Shown piece by piece: positions 1 to 13,800 of a DNA stretch of 64,000 nt (position 1 is its first letter; each line of letters begins with the position of its first letter). The DNA comes from Parasponia andersonii (taxonomy: Eukaryota > Streptophyta > Magnoliopsida > Rosales > Cannabaceae), in contig JXTB01000064.1 in the NCBI GenBank assembly GCA_002914805.1, forward strand, positions 53,474 through 117,473, read 5' to 3'. The notes below the pieces were generated by a model that was not told where the DNA came from, ran no database searches, and worked only from the letters and a program-made list of their open reading frames with translations. A program made the position numbers and the translations under genes.

Positions 1-351
1 GTATTTTAAATTATTTTTAAATATTTGTTTATTTAATTATTAATTCTAATTAATTTTAAATTTAAATTAAAATATTATTTTTAAAATTTTAAAAAATATT
101 TTAGTAAATTCAATAGACAAAATCAATATTTGAGGCAGGAAAGATATAAATTTATTAACACGTTGAATGTGATATAAACCGAACAAATAATTAAAACAGT
201 TTTAACACACCACCTTTTTACCCTATTTTCTGCGGGACCCACAAATTCGCATAAGGCAACCAGCTTAAGTTTATGCCTTAAGCCTTTGCGAAATTGAGAT
301 GAACTAGAAAGTGAGGCGCTCATCTCATAGTGTCATACCCCAGCCTTCAGC
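1..351. other. AT-rich upstream flank of the symplekin gene
   Basis: Very AT-rich DNA in the first 200 bases, becoming more balanced towards the promoter. I see no convincing coding sequence. A 66-codon reverse-strand open frame (323-123) has no recognisable domain and is probably chance. Confidence 0.5.
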
Positions 352-367
352 CACGTGATTATAAATA
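352..367 (+). promoter_or_regulatory. G-box plus TATA box of the symplekin gene
   Basis: A palindromic CACGTG G-box (352-357) is followed two bases later by TATAAATA (360-367). A pyrimidine-rich stretch and a run of 20 T (410-429) follow in the presumed 5' UTR. The start codon at 544 would leave a leader of roughly 145-155 nt if transcription begins about 30 bases after the TATA box. The motifs are seen directly; the transcription start is inferred. Confidence 0.55.
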
Positions 368-486
368 CACAAAGTTCCTTCTGTTTTCTTCCCCTCGTCC
401 TTCCCAGAATTTTTTTTTTTTTTTTTTTTAGAAAAAAGAAAAATTCGAGTGGGTTTCATGCTTCAATTCCATTCTATTTCTATGTA

Positions 487-499
487 CCCTAAACCCTAA
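487..499 (+). promoter_or_regulatory. Telo-box (CCCTAAACCCTAA) in the 5' leader
   Basis: Almost two copies of the plant telomere-type repeat lie 45 bases before the start codon. Telo-boxes of this type are common near the 5' ends of plant housekeeping and translation-related genes, which fits a constitutive RNA-processing factor. Function here is inferred from the motif only. Confidence 0.5.
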
Positions 500-543
500 T
501 TGGACGAAATTGAAATTCTTTCTCATTCCTAGAGGAGTCGGAC

Positions 544-3500
544 ATGGCCGAAGCTTCCAGAGACCAAGCTCTCTCTCTCCTCGCCGCTGCCAACAACCAT
601 GGCGATTTGGCCGTTAAGCTCTCCTCTTTGAGGCAGGCCAAGGATATTCTCTTGTCCGTCGATCCTTCTTTCGCGGCCGAGCTTTTCCCCTACTTGGTCG
701 ACCTCCACTCCTCCCCGGAGCTCCTCGTCCGGAAGTCGCTCCTTGAGTGAGTTCCCCAAACCCTAAATTTTTTCTCCTTTGTGGCCGCCATGGCTGGTTC
801 GTTCTGGTTTTCATGGAAAACTTGGGCGGAATTGCTCTGGGAAACGTTGTTGTAGCCAAAGGGCTCGCTGTGTGAAGGGATAGTTTTAGTTAGGGAGAGA
901 GTTTAAGTGTTGAAAGTTTCTATCTTTTTTGAACACAAGATTCGAACCTTGCGACTTGATTTCATACATGTCTTATATTTGATTTTCTGACGTATTTTGT
1001 ATTGGAAAATTTTCCCTTTCTTGTATAAGCATTTTGAATTTTTCATGAGTAATTGGTTTTTAATGGCTGACAGGTTAGTGGAAGAAATTGGGTTGAAGGC
1101 GATGGAGCATTCGTCTGTACTAATGCCTGTCTTCTTGACACTTTTAAGAGATGAACACCCTATTGTTGCCAGACAATCTATTATTAGTGGCTCAAATATA
1201 TTTTCCAGTGTTTTAGAAGAGATGGCGTTGCAGGTCTCTCTCTCTGCTCTGTCTTTTACCTCATAATTCGACAAACATTTGTAGTTAACTTTAAATATTA
1301 AATGTGGGTTCATTTGAATAGTGAAATATTTTCTGTTCTATTTATTTATTTGTAAAGTTCATTATCGTGCAATAAGCCTCCAACTAGCACCACATAACTG
1401 GAGGGGTATTCTGCCTTCTACGTATGTAAAACAGCAAATGCCTGCTTTTCCTATATGAATGTGCCGAAGACCCTTTATTTCATGCCATCCACAGACACAA
1501 AACAAATGCAATGAAATCACTGTTTCACATTCTCTATCAAATAATATTAGTGTGTCAATTTGATTGCACTGTATTAAGTGATTGAGGAAGAAATTAAACC
1601 ACTATGAGAAAAAAAGCGGACAAAGTTGAAACCTCTGGAGAATTTATATGAGTTGGTTTGCTGTCTCCCATATATGCTTGCACATGATAACCAGTCTCAA
1701 AACTGTGGTTTGTACCATATTCCAAAAACTGAAATATAGAAAAATTGGAGTTACGGTTAACAATATTAGAACTATTTGCATGGCTGTCACTTCTGGAGCA
1801 CGAAAAAAGGGAAAAAAGGCCAATTCCACTTAAGATCTTTTAATGAGGTCTTTTTAAAGAATATTATGGTGGTTTCTAGTGATACTCCATTTCCCATACT
1901 TTATGCCTGGATCAAGTAGAAAATCAAGCAGATATCCAAATCATATCTACTTTCAATAATTAAGAGCTTTGATAACAGGAAGTTTCCTTCATGACTTTAA
2001 CTCTTATTTGTAAAAAAATATAAAAATTTGTTTTATTCCTCGTACTTCTATTTTGGAGTAGACAGCTCTTTGCAAATAAAGGTGCAATATTCTCAAGTTT
2101 TTTCATAGACTTATTTGTATTTGTTGATTAGTAGTATTGCTGGAATTTCATCTTTGGGAAAATAATTTTGCTCGTCAGTCCATAATTCATAGTAATATAA
2201 TTCCTATGTTCATTTATAATTTTGATCGATACATTGTGTATTGCATACAATTTTCTTACTGAATTTGTTCCCATGATCTTTTTAGAAATTTATTATGTAG
2301 TTGACTACTTACTTGTGTGATTAATGGTAGTTTCACCGACTTGGTAAAGTGGAGAGATGGCTTGAAGAACTTTGGTCGTGGATGGCTAAGTTCAAAGATG
2401 CTGTATTTACCATAGCATTAGAGGTAGGTAGTTTACATTGGTGCCCATTTATTTTCAAAAGTTGTCTGTACTTTCAATTTGCTGTGGTTGCTTTTTATTA
2501 TTTGTCAATAAAAAGGTTACATTTCCGTTCATGTTATGCTAAATTCTCTCTCTCTCCCCCTGTTTATATATATTCTTATATTTGTATGTAGGAATTATTA
2601 GTTTTATTGTTAAGAACAGTTATGGCTTTGTGACTGGACTTCTTCAATCTTTTATAGTTGTTGATGAGCACTGTGGATTTATCTGTTGTTAATGAGCACT
2701 GCTTGTCCTCTTTTCTTCTGTTTGAATTGCTCTGCTTTCTTCTTCTTCTTCTTCGTGTTTTTTTTTTTTTTTTTTTTTTTTTTTATTATCAAGATTATCT
2801 TTCCTAGGATTACTGTAGATGCACTTCCCTGTATTCAACTTAATCTGTGTACTACTAAGTGTAAATTTCATACTTGAGTTCTGGTTGTCTGGTTGTTAAA
2901 GCTTTATGTGTAAAATGGTTAGGTAGAGTAGAATGATGTGATACATATTCGTTTGTATTTTGCTTTGGTTTTCTTTGTGCCCTTGTCTTGTATTTGAACG
3001 TTCTTAAATTCTGGTCACTGGAAGAAGTATACTTCTCTATATTTGTTAGGAACTTATTTCATAGCTGCTGTAAATTTCAAGAGCTGAAAGTTGCTTAACT
3101 TGATTTTGTAGCCTGTCTGTGTTGCGACAAAGTTGGTAGCATTGAAATTTTTGGAAACGTATGTTATGCTGTTTACATCTGACACCAGTGAAACTGAAGC
3201 CCCGGTTGCTGAAGGTATTCAGACCTACTTGAAGGTCTTGTGGCTATACCAGGAAGATGGGACATAGGATTTTGACAGTTGTCTTACCTTTTGGTTTAAA
3301 GCCCTTTGCAAATTTGAATTTGCATCTTCTCAGTAGGTGATATTTGGATATTAATGTTTAGCTTATATTTGTAACAGGAATTGGACGGGTTTTTAATATT
3401 TCATGGCTGGTTGGTGCTCACCCAGTTCTCGACCCATACATGCTCATGTCAGAAGCAAATAGGACTCTTGGCGTTCTATTAAATTTGTTGCAGTCAGCTA

Positions 3501-6500
3501 GCAGTTTACCTGGTCCTTTGACAATCACTGTTGTGAATTGGTGAGTGTTACAAAATGCTGGTAGCCAATATTCTTTTTAATTTTTTAATTTTTAATTTTT
3601 TTTATCTTTGCAATTGACTTTCTCATAATTAGGTTGTCTATATCTCCTATCATTTCTGTCATTATGTGAAATTTGTATAAGAAGATATGCAGTAATTAAA
3701 AAACACTCGGCATGTTGGTATTAAGCAAAGTTAAGTGGAAGGTTTAGAGAAGCTACACATATTTTTTCATGTTGAACCATTGTTTAGTGGGCATATAGGA
3801 AATAAAAGCCATTTATGTATTTATTTTTGTTGTTTCAAGTTCTCTGCACTACTTTGTTATATAACCTGGAAATCCTATCTGTAAGGCTAATCCTTGTTAT
3901 TCCAACTATGCCCAGAAAAGTTTGACATTAGATTTTCACTTAGGCTGGATTTTATATTCCCTTTTTATTTAGTTGTTTTGATTATGTTCGTTTTATCTTT
4001 TAACCATATAATTTTGTCTTCTCATGTTTCATGTATGGCTGGATCTAGCATCTGTTATCTGTACAGACAACTCGTCCTTTNAAGTGGCAACTCACTGTGT
4101 ACTCTGTCTCTGTGTATGTCCACACATATAATTTTTGAAAAGTCCAAGTGTGACCCTATGTATCAGTGTAAATTTCAATTTGCAAAGCGTATTTGTATTT
4201 CTTATTTCTAACACAACTAAAATTGCATCCAGAGTGTACTTTTCCTTGTGGTGTTCAAATTTGTTGTAGTTATCCTTTATAATCCTCCATACAGGAAGGT
4301 CACATGTTGTATTTGTATTTCTTAGGTCAACATACACGTAAACTTCAATCCAGAATGTACCTTGCCTTATGAAGTTGAAATTTGTTCTAGGTATCCTTTA
4401 TAATTAGTCCTTCATAGGAAGGTGACTTGTCACGTGTATTTCCTGTAATTTTGCAAGGTTGCCACTTTTTTTCCACCGATTTAAATGTGATGCTATCATG
4501 TCTCATTACTGTATTAATGTCATTAATATCTTCAGATTGAAGAAGGCCTTAAAACGATTTAAGATAGATGGTCAAACTGGATTTTTTCCTCTGTTTTTAA
4601 CCTTCTTGAAATTTATGGAGGGGATCACAGAAGCTTGGGAACAGGTTGTAGAACAAGTTCAACTGCTTGTTTGTGATATTATTGCAGCATGCTGATGAGC
4701 TCTCTTATGTGGAGTTAATGGATACTGCTGCATTGGTGGTTCAGATAATGGGATACAGGGCTAGACAATGTTAAACTGCACATTGTTTGGCTACTTTGGA
4801 GCCCCTTGCCGATGATAAGGTTGCATAAGTGATGGATAAAATGGTCGTCTTGTTTGCTGAGGAAAATATGATAGTCGAGCCATGCAGTTTATGCTTGTAA
4901 ACTGTAGAGAGACCATTTACTTTACCATTGTCTAAGTTTCTATTCTGTATGTGCATACAGCTAATAATGTCCAAAGCTATTCCAAAGTGTATTGATTATT
5001 ATAACAGTTGACATACGTTTGACGCATTTAATAATTAAAATTTCTTATGACCATAGATATACTGAGTAACATTTTGCTTCACTGCTTTTTGTTTTGTGTT
5101 TTTATCTCCGCTCTCTATCTTGTTTCATCTTTTTGATGCCTTATTATTCCATCTGTTTATTTTTGTCCGTTTTTTATTATCTTTAGATGATCAGGTTGTG
5201 CTGTCACTCTTATGCATACTTGTGACTTCGCCCCTTTTAGTTTTTGGCTTTGAAAATCAGTCTGTCGTTTCTTTCCTGATGATGGCATAGAGCTCATTTT
5301 CAAATTTGATTATACATCTTAGATTATCATATTCGCCTTACTGCAGAACTGTTGAAAAGTCTTGTAATGATTTGTCAGCGATATCTATTAGCTGATATCT
5401 GCAGAATGGTAAAGGTCAAATTAACATCTTAGAGAATCCATTCCATGCTAATCTGCAAACTCATCTTCTTTAGGACAATGCATGTGAGCAACTTGGATAA
5501 GAGCAGTACCAAGGTAGTTGGGTAGTTGACTCACTTTCTATCGGTGCTTATCAGCTCTTACAATCTACTAATACCTGTAACATTCATTGGTGGCATGAGT
5601 GCTGGTAGTTTAATATGAAAGTTTTGGTTAGACTTGGATCGGAAAGTGGAAATTTTTTTGAAGTTATTGATTGACTTAGACTGTATTTTCAAATTATTCA
5701 TTGAAACAATTTATCATCATGGTCATGGCCATCATCATTTGCAATATAATTGTATCTTCAATTAAATTGGTTACTGCAACGCTGGAATATTTTTCTTAAC
5801 TTTGTTCGGTCAATACTCAGAAACAACTTTTTTTCCTCAGCAATTCTGTATGGATACAACTTGTTATCTGTTTCTTTTTTTGATTCAAATAGCTGAAGAA
5901 GTTGATGCAAGTTTAGTGGCCGGTATAATTTTAACCATAAAAGAAGTGTTAAAAGGCAAGAACAGAGATGCTGTAGAACCTGCACTTGGAAATGTGTTCT
6001 ATATTATAACATCAAGGTTATTTTGGTGAGATAGTGTTGTCAGTTATATTTGATGATCCATAGTGCTGTCAGTATATTGGGTGATCCTCTGCTGCTAGTT
6101 TTAGGATTTCTAGTTTCTGTATTTGACAGTTTAAATCTCCTTTTGCTGTGGTCATGTGCATGCCTTCTGTTTCTGTTTTGCTTTTGTTTGTTCTAATGAT
6201 ATTCTGGGCAAGGTGATCAATTACGAACTTACCATGCATAATTGATGGTATACAACGTTGGGATGCTAGGTTTATTGACATTTGCAGAGATTTGAGAGCT
6301 TTACTACCTAAATATGTTGTTATGATGTGAGAGTGAAATCTAATAGCTGATTGCAGATTATGAGAGGATATTTAGTTGATTTCCCTAAGTGTCAACCTAT
6401 TGAAAACTGAGAGCGGATATGAGTTAAATTATTGATTCAAATGTCTATTTCTTTGAGATGTTATGTCTTAATGCAGAAATGCATCTGAAAAGGGTGTAAT

Positions 6501-9500
6501 TATGTCAAGTTACTAGTAAGATACGTCTATATGAATTAACTAGAGTATCTAAAGTTCAGATTTCAAAATTTTTTATCATATAAACGGCAATTTCTTTGTT
6601 CAGATATTATAGGATTGGTTTAATGTTCTGTTCTCACCATTTTCTAGTGAAATATGCAAGTCGTGGCTGTTAGGCTTTTGCATCGGTACTCTTTTCTAGA
6701 ATAAATAAACTATTTTTCTCTACTGTTAGATGAGCTAAAGCTGTTAATGTATCATGAAATATCTATCGGCAGCATTATAAGCCTCAAGTGATTTATAAGT
6801 CAAGTGTACTGGTAATATTCATGTCGCTAGTTTGATTATCCTTTTAGCTATATCTGAACAATGTTGAACATGGATTCGTCGAGAGTGTGGTGAAGCTGTA
6901 GTATTTTTTTATTTTCCTTGCTAGAGGATCATAAATTTACAGGCTATTGATGATTCTTTATGTGCAGGGAACGTTTTATAGGACACTACGATTTTAGAGT
7001 AAAATATCCGGGGCTTGCTTGGAAGTTTATTACCTTAAAGCAATAGAATCAAATGGCTTTTGTTTCATCTTGAAGGAGGTATAACAAATGAACTTAAATT
7101 AAGAATGCCGTCATTCTGACAGGAATTAGTTGAGAAACTTTAATACCAAGTTTTGAATGCTGTATTGTTAGCACTCTCGTGGAGCGTGCAAGTTAAATAT
7201 GAATAATGAGTCAGAGTCAGTTTTGTCTGTCAGGGTGTATGTACTCGGAACTTGTAAGAGTGAGACCATAACTAAGTGCTTGAATTAATTGGTGTGAAGC
7301 ACTTTCCCTTGTACGAGGCTTAGGTTGGATTAGGAACAGGCTTTACCATTTTTCGAAGTTGCCTAGTTTTCTTGTTATGATTATCGAATCAGCTTTTTGC
7401 CAGCCCTGTGTGTTAATTAAATGTATTCAATTCCTCATGATGTTGTCTGGGCAACTTCAAGATGTTGCTTGATATGATTTATGAAAGTCTTGTGCTAAGA
7501 GTGTTTTTGCATTTCATAGCCGAGAATATGCATGCAGAAAAATTTAGTTGTCTGAAACAGCAAGTAGCTCTTGGAGATTCAGCTTATTGTTTCATTTAAG
7601 TGGCGAGAATGATAATTTGGTAGTGAAGCTGTTACATTTTCAAGGTTTGAGAAGACTATGTTGGTCTCGAATGATGAAAAGTAAGGAGATTGGAGTTGAG
7701 TTACTTTTGAACTATGTTTAGATAAGGTTTAAGGTTTTGTAAGTTGAATGGTGCTAAATTATAGAAGGAACTTGAAGCAGTTGCAAAATGAGATAATTCT
7801 CTATTTTTCAATTGAATTTTATGTTTTATTAATATATGGAAATTTCATTAGCTTTGAATTGTTCATGTATACAAATTAACCCATTGTCACTTAAAGAGTC
7901 ACAAGGAAAGTGTTAAATGGCTCTAGATTTATGAACTCATTTATGTAAGCTCACAATATAGATTTGTCAAAGTTTCATGTGTTAAATGGCTAAATAATGT
8001 GGCTTGATATGGGGTTTTGATAGTCAATTGTGTGGTATATAACAGTGTCTCAGTGTTTTTGACATCCTAGGATCCCTGGTGACTGTGCTCCTGAATGGTT
8101 TAATCACGAATCTTGTTTCTTATTAGGATTGTTCAATATCTGGAGTGGTCGTTTTCCAAGACATATTTCGTTTATTTGTTTTATCCTTGTGATATTGCTC
8201 CTGTTATATGAATGAAGGCCGAGGTTGCATTTTGGCTTTGATTAGATTTAGACACTAACATAGTCAAGATTTTGAATATTTTATGTGGTCCTACATAAAT
8301 TACCTGTATGTCTATCAGAGGCCTCTAACAAGTTGACAAAGGGCGTGCATTTTGTTATGCATGCAAAATATTCTTGCCCAAGCGAATTCCTTTTGCGTAT
8401 TCTTTTGTGTTTTCAATGATACAAACAAAACCTCATGTTACATGATATTTAGGGAGTTACCAGTGATAAATACTGAGTGGCTTCTGTTTTAACCATAAAT
8501 GTTTGCTTTAACTTTTTTTATGAGTATGAGCTTGAGGAATAAAGCCCTGATTGCTATTATGTTGTGGAGAATCATCATTATGCAAAGTTAGACCTCAGTC
8601 TTCATAAGTATGGTTTGTAGGACAATGGTGGAGATGCTCTTTTGGAAAGTTAGCTATCTAACTTAACTCTGTAGATATTCATATTGTAGGACACCATGTT
8701 TATTTATTTGTTTTGGGGATGCTAATGGGGTATTCAAAGTCTCAGTTGACCATATATAAAATTACTTGGAGATGTTTTACTATGTGCCATTTATGTGATT
8801 TCAGTTGTATCTTACTGAATGTGCTACTGATCATTTTAGCTGTCATTACCTTCTCCTGTGTTCTCAAAGGTCCATGCCCATTCTACTGATCATTTTAACT
8901 GTTGTTAACTTCTCTTGTGTTCTCAAAGGTCCATGGCCATTTCTGTTCCAGATTTTTTGGTATAAGCATGTGGGTTGGGGCATTTTACTCTAGGCAACCT
9001 TAGTATTCAAAGATGGTTTGTTGGTCGTTGTATTATATTTGGAACTGCATACTCCAGGGAAGGAATATTGAGATACTAAAGAAAGACAGCAAAGCGACAA
9101 AATTTGCAACTTCCAATTTATATAAAAGCACTACTAGCATCTTGAGCTAAAATTGTCAATGAAGGCTTCACCTGTATGCAACTATAGTAAGTTTGTGCAT
9201 CAAGCAGGATCACATATGTTGAGATTAGGCTTTTGTAATTTGCATGAGGGCTCTTTCTTTTATGCAGTCTCCTCGGGTTGGTGAGTAAATAGAGAATAGG
9301 GTCTGGTCCATTGTCAATGAGTGGGCTAAAGGTGCATTATTGTTTCAGAACCTTCCAGTTCTTGCTTGGACATCCCTGGAGCATATTATAAATTGATGAT
9401 TTCTTTTAATTCAAAAACTAATTGTTGTGGATGTAATTCCTTTTTGATTGAATACTGCTGTGCTGAATTTTGTAATGCATGGTTGCATATTATCTTGCTT

Positions 9501-10830
9501 CCTCACACTTCGAGATTGCGACCTGGATTTTCCTCCTAGTAAAAATATTGAATGTTGTCTGATGAAGATCTGAAACGTGGTATTTGTTTGTAAAGAGTGC
9601 TGGCCGTCTTATACTATGCCTATGCTTAGTGGATTTAATTTACTATTATGCTTGATAAAACTATGTTGTAGAGCCATACTAGAGTTATGAGATTCTTTCA
9701 TGTCTTTTATTTTTTGGCTGGGGACTAACTTCTTTAAATTCTTGTTAGATAATAGTTGTGGCAACTATCAAAATGTAAATTTGTATGTGAATTTTGTAAC
9801 TTTTGGTGTTTTTTTGGCATGTCTTAATGTGTGTATTATGTTTTTCATGGATGTCCCAAATTCATACGCAGCATCCCATTCATATGAAGATGTGTGTCAA
9901 AGTTGATTTTCATCTTTATAAACGAAAATTTAGCTATATTTTGTTATTTTTGTTACTGGTTTCTGTCCTTCCATCTTTGGATTATTGCGCCATTGTTTTG
10001 TTGTGCTTGAAATTTTAATTTCGCTTTATTTTTTACACCTAATCCTGGTGTATTTACTTTCAACTATTTCTCTTCTCATACTGTATTTATTTGTTGATAG
10101 TCTTGCAGCTATAGCAAGAAAGAGACCTCTACACTACAGTACTATTCTCAATGCACTTCTTGATTTTAATCCAAATTTTGAGCTGTTGAAAGGATGCCAT
10201 GCTTCTAGTATCCTATATTCTGTAAGAACTGCGTTGTTGGGATTTCTTAGGTCTACTAACCCAGCCATTATGGAGGTAAAGATTCTTTTCACTTATAATT
10301 GCTATTTACTGTTTTGAGTATTGTTTTAGTAGTTATTGTTAGCAGTTATTCTCACTTGTGCCATTATCCCGATGTCTTATTATTACAGTAGTAAATGACT
10401 TCATTTAAGACATTTTAGATTTTTATTTTCCTTCTGATTTTTTCGTCCCTATTCATGATGGTTTATTTATTTTTCCTGATTTTTTTTGTCCCTATTCATT
10501 ATGGATGTTTTGATTTTAAATTGCTGAACTGTTGTGACCTTTCTGGTTGGAGTATATTGTGCTTATCAATATGCAGTATTGCGATATAAAGATGTTACTG
10601 GGAACATTAATAGCTTGCCTGCTTAATTTGCCTTTAGACCTGAAAGTTCTAGATCAATTTTTGACACCTATATATGTAGCATTGTATGTTAGACAGTTTT
10701 AGCTTAATTCTTGCATTTTTACCTTCCAGAACTTTCTTAACTCCTTTCAATATGTTGAAAATGGAACACAAGCCCCAATATGTTGTAGCTTGATCCAAGT
10801 CAAAAAATCTGATTGTGTTTTTTGTTTTGG

Positions 10831-10867
<37 letters not shown>

Positions 10868-13800
10868 AAGGGCTGTTTTCGCACTTGTATGTGAGTGCAT
10901 AATTGCTTGTACAAAAAGCTTTCATTCTGTACAAATAATTAAGTGTATTTCTTCCAATAGGCAATACAAACAGGCTCAAACTAATGGAAAATGAAATCGC
11001 TTTTCTTTCTTCAGTATTGCATTTTAATCAATTTTAGAACTCTGAGGGGTATTAGGCCTTAAATTGTAAAGTGTGAAGACCTAATCAGTCAAGGCTTTCT
11101 CTCTCTCTCTCTCTCTCTTTAATTTTGTAACAACCTTTGTCCTGTTTGTCTTTTGTCTCAGTCAAGAGATAAGCTGGTTCGGGCTCTACGAGCTATGAAT
11201 GCTGGAGATGCAGCAGATCAAGTTATCCGGCAAGTTGACAAAATGATTAAAAATGCTGAGCGTGCTTTACGTGATGCTCGATTGGGGAAGGTAATTGTTG
11301 GCAACAATATCCTTAGATTGCCTTTCTTTTTTGTTAATTTGTTTATGTATATTTTGTGCAATACTAGTCACTGCCTCACTGGTTTTTCCTTCCATTGTCT
11401 TGCAATCGCAGGATGATCAACTGTCAAGCCAGCTAGCTGTAACAGGGGATCCGGTTAAAAAGAGATCTGTGCCTCTGGACAATGAAGACTCGGTTAATAC
11501 CCATGAGATGGCTTCTAAGAGAAATCGTTATGGTCCAGAAACCTATTTGGCTTTGCCGGTTCAAAATAATGATTTTGGGCAGGATGGCAGCTCTGTTAAT
11601 GGTCTGTCCCATGATCTTCCTTTGTTGGATGGTGAATTAAATCCTGTGGAAAAGATGATTGCAGTAATTGGTGCTTTGCTTGCTGAAGGAGACAGAGGCG
11701 CCGAATCACTTAAAATCCTTATTTCAAAAGTTCATCCTGATTTGTTGGCTGATATTGTCATAACTAATATGAGGCACTTGCCTCTGACACCCCCTCCGAT
11801 AACAGGGCCTGGGAATTTTCCAGTACCTCGCCAGATAAGTTCTTTAAATAGTTCAGGACAAGGATCTCTACCAATCAATTCTGTGCAATCTCCGACTCTC
11901 TCCATGCAGATGCCTGGCTCTTCTGCTGGTGTAACTGGTTCAATGGTTTCTGACTTGTCTACTGCAAATAATCTTCCTAATGATTCAAAACGAGATCCAC
12001 GGAGGGTAGATTTCGCTCCCCTGTTTCTTATCAGCTATGTTATTGTTTTGTGCCTTTATTTTATTTTTGTCTGTTATGTATTTTAAATGTTCAGATACTC
12101 TGAAATAACTTCCTGTTAGCTTTCTCAGGATCCCCGTCGGCTGGATCCACGACGCATGGCTGTTCTTACTGGACTTCCATCCACACCTACAGTAGAGGAT
12201 GCTAATTCCATGCAATCTGAGTTTGATGGTTCTATTTCATTACGTAAGTCTAATTTACTCCCTGTTGGGACAGCAATTGAAAATTCTTCGGGGCCTGTCA
12301 TCTCCAAGGAGGAGGAGATGGAAAGCCCATTGGTTTCTGGGATAGGTCAACTAATTTCTAAGGTGGAGGTTCTTGAAGAAGCCGAGGAACTAGCCCCTAC
12401 AAAACAGGTTATTACTGCAGAGCCCGCAGATTCAGCTGCTCACACTAGTGATGACTCAGTTGCAGTAGAGTTTCCGGATGTTCCACTGAAAGATGAAGCT
12501 GATACATCATGTTTTCCAGAATTTGATCCTCATTCTCCAGTTCTTTCAAGCACATCTGCACCTGAAGACACCTGTCATGATCTACCTCAGCTTCCGTTAT
12601 ATGTGGAGCTAACCCAAGAACAGCAACAAAGTATGAGAAAATTCGCAATTAAACGGATTATTGACTCTTACAAGCATCTATGTGTTACAGATTGTAGTCA
12701 GATGCGCCTGGCATTACTTGCTAGGCTGGTTGCTCAGGTGATTATTATATAATTCCCCAGAATTTTGTAAAATATAATTATTTATTATTACTACTATTAT
12801 ATATATTTTTTTAAAGTTTGTCAATCAAATTAATGTTTGAACGCAAGTGAAAAATAGGTCTAAATCACTGCTAAGTTTGTGTCTCAATATAGGATTATGA
12901 ATAGCTAAGTGACATTAATAATACAAATGGATTCAGATCTGCCCACAAAATTTTCTGCATTTGTTATGGCAACAATGCAATGCTTTTTCTGTGCAATCTG
13001 CAAATATGGCAGATTATCAGAATAAGTGTTAAAGTTACATTGTCAGCTAAAGAAACTCTCTTCTGCACCAGTCCCTATAAAAAGAGTTTATCATCTGCTT
13101 TTACTTTCTATAGATTTAGCATGTTTTTCTCTTTACCTATATAGCTTTTCCTTTTATGTTCCTGAAACCACTCCTAAAATGCCTCTCACTATTTTTTCTC
13201 TATGTATTTCTTGAAATTGTGGTTCTTGGAGGTTGAGTGGCAAGGCCAATTACTCAAGGAAGTGATATTGAGAGTTAGTTTCACAACTTGACTTGAATAA
13301 AGTAGCATTCGGGAAGTGATATTGAGAGTTAGTTTCACGACTTGACTTTAATAAAGTAGCATTCAGGTCCAGGATGCTAGTGATTGATTCATGACTAAGT
13401 CAGTTAAAGAATCTAGCTTGCTAGTTGTTAAGTGGTCGCCATTCTTTGCTCCAGTTTCCAATCGGGCACTGACCTATGTTTACCCTTTTCACCATGAGGG
13501 GTATAGAGCTTGACCTCTATTATTGCTTAAAGTTTCTCTGGCTGTCTAACCTTTCCCTAATAAACTGTATCCTGATGTCTTGCCTTCTCCATGTCTTTCT
13601 GATGTTTATAACAATGTGTGTTTGCAACATTTCTGTAATTTGCGCCTCACAGATGGATGCAGATGATGAAGTTGTCATATTGGTGCAAAAACATGTTGTT
13701 GTGGACTACCAAGAGCAGAAGGTATATAATTCTTGAAATTTTGAAATTTCAGTAAAGTATGTATTATGTTAATTTTTTTTTTTTTTTAATAATTGTCATG

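Larger units (their letters stand above)
3541..10100 (+). other. Giant intron 5 of the symplekin gene (6.56 kb)
   Basis: The exon before it ends within a Cys codon (AAT TG) and the exon at 10101 completes it (T CTT GCA GCT), restoring the conserved reading ...[13 protein letters not shown]. The donor is GTGAGT and the acceptor TTGATAG. Every other intron of this gene is 1.1 kb or shorter. The content is AT-rich, with exon-like fragments (4536-6016), a diverged tandem duplication (about 4195-4440) and a 59-bp tandem duplication (8824-8942). I saw no LTR, tRNA or clear transposon. Confidence 0.85.

Noticed and set aside
2686-2877. Phe-rich open frame
   Set aside because: Translation of a long T tract in intron 3 of the symplekin gene.
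10649-10900. 83-codon reverse-strand open frame with an Ile-Tyr run
   Set aside because: The Ile-Tyr run is the (TA)n microsatellite of intron 6.
12445-12648. Reverse-strand open frame within exon 9
   Set aside because: Shadow of symplekin coding sequence; no independent support.
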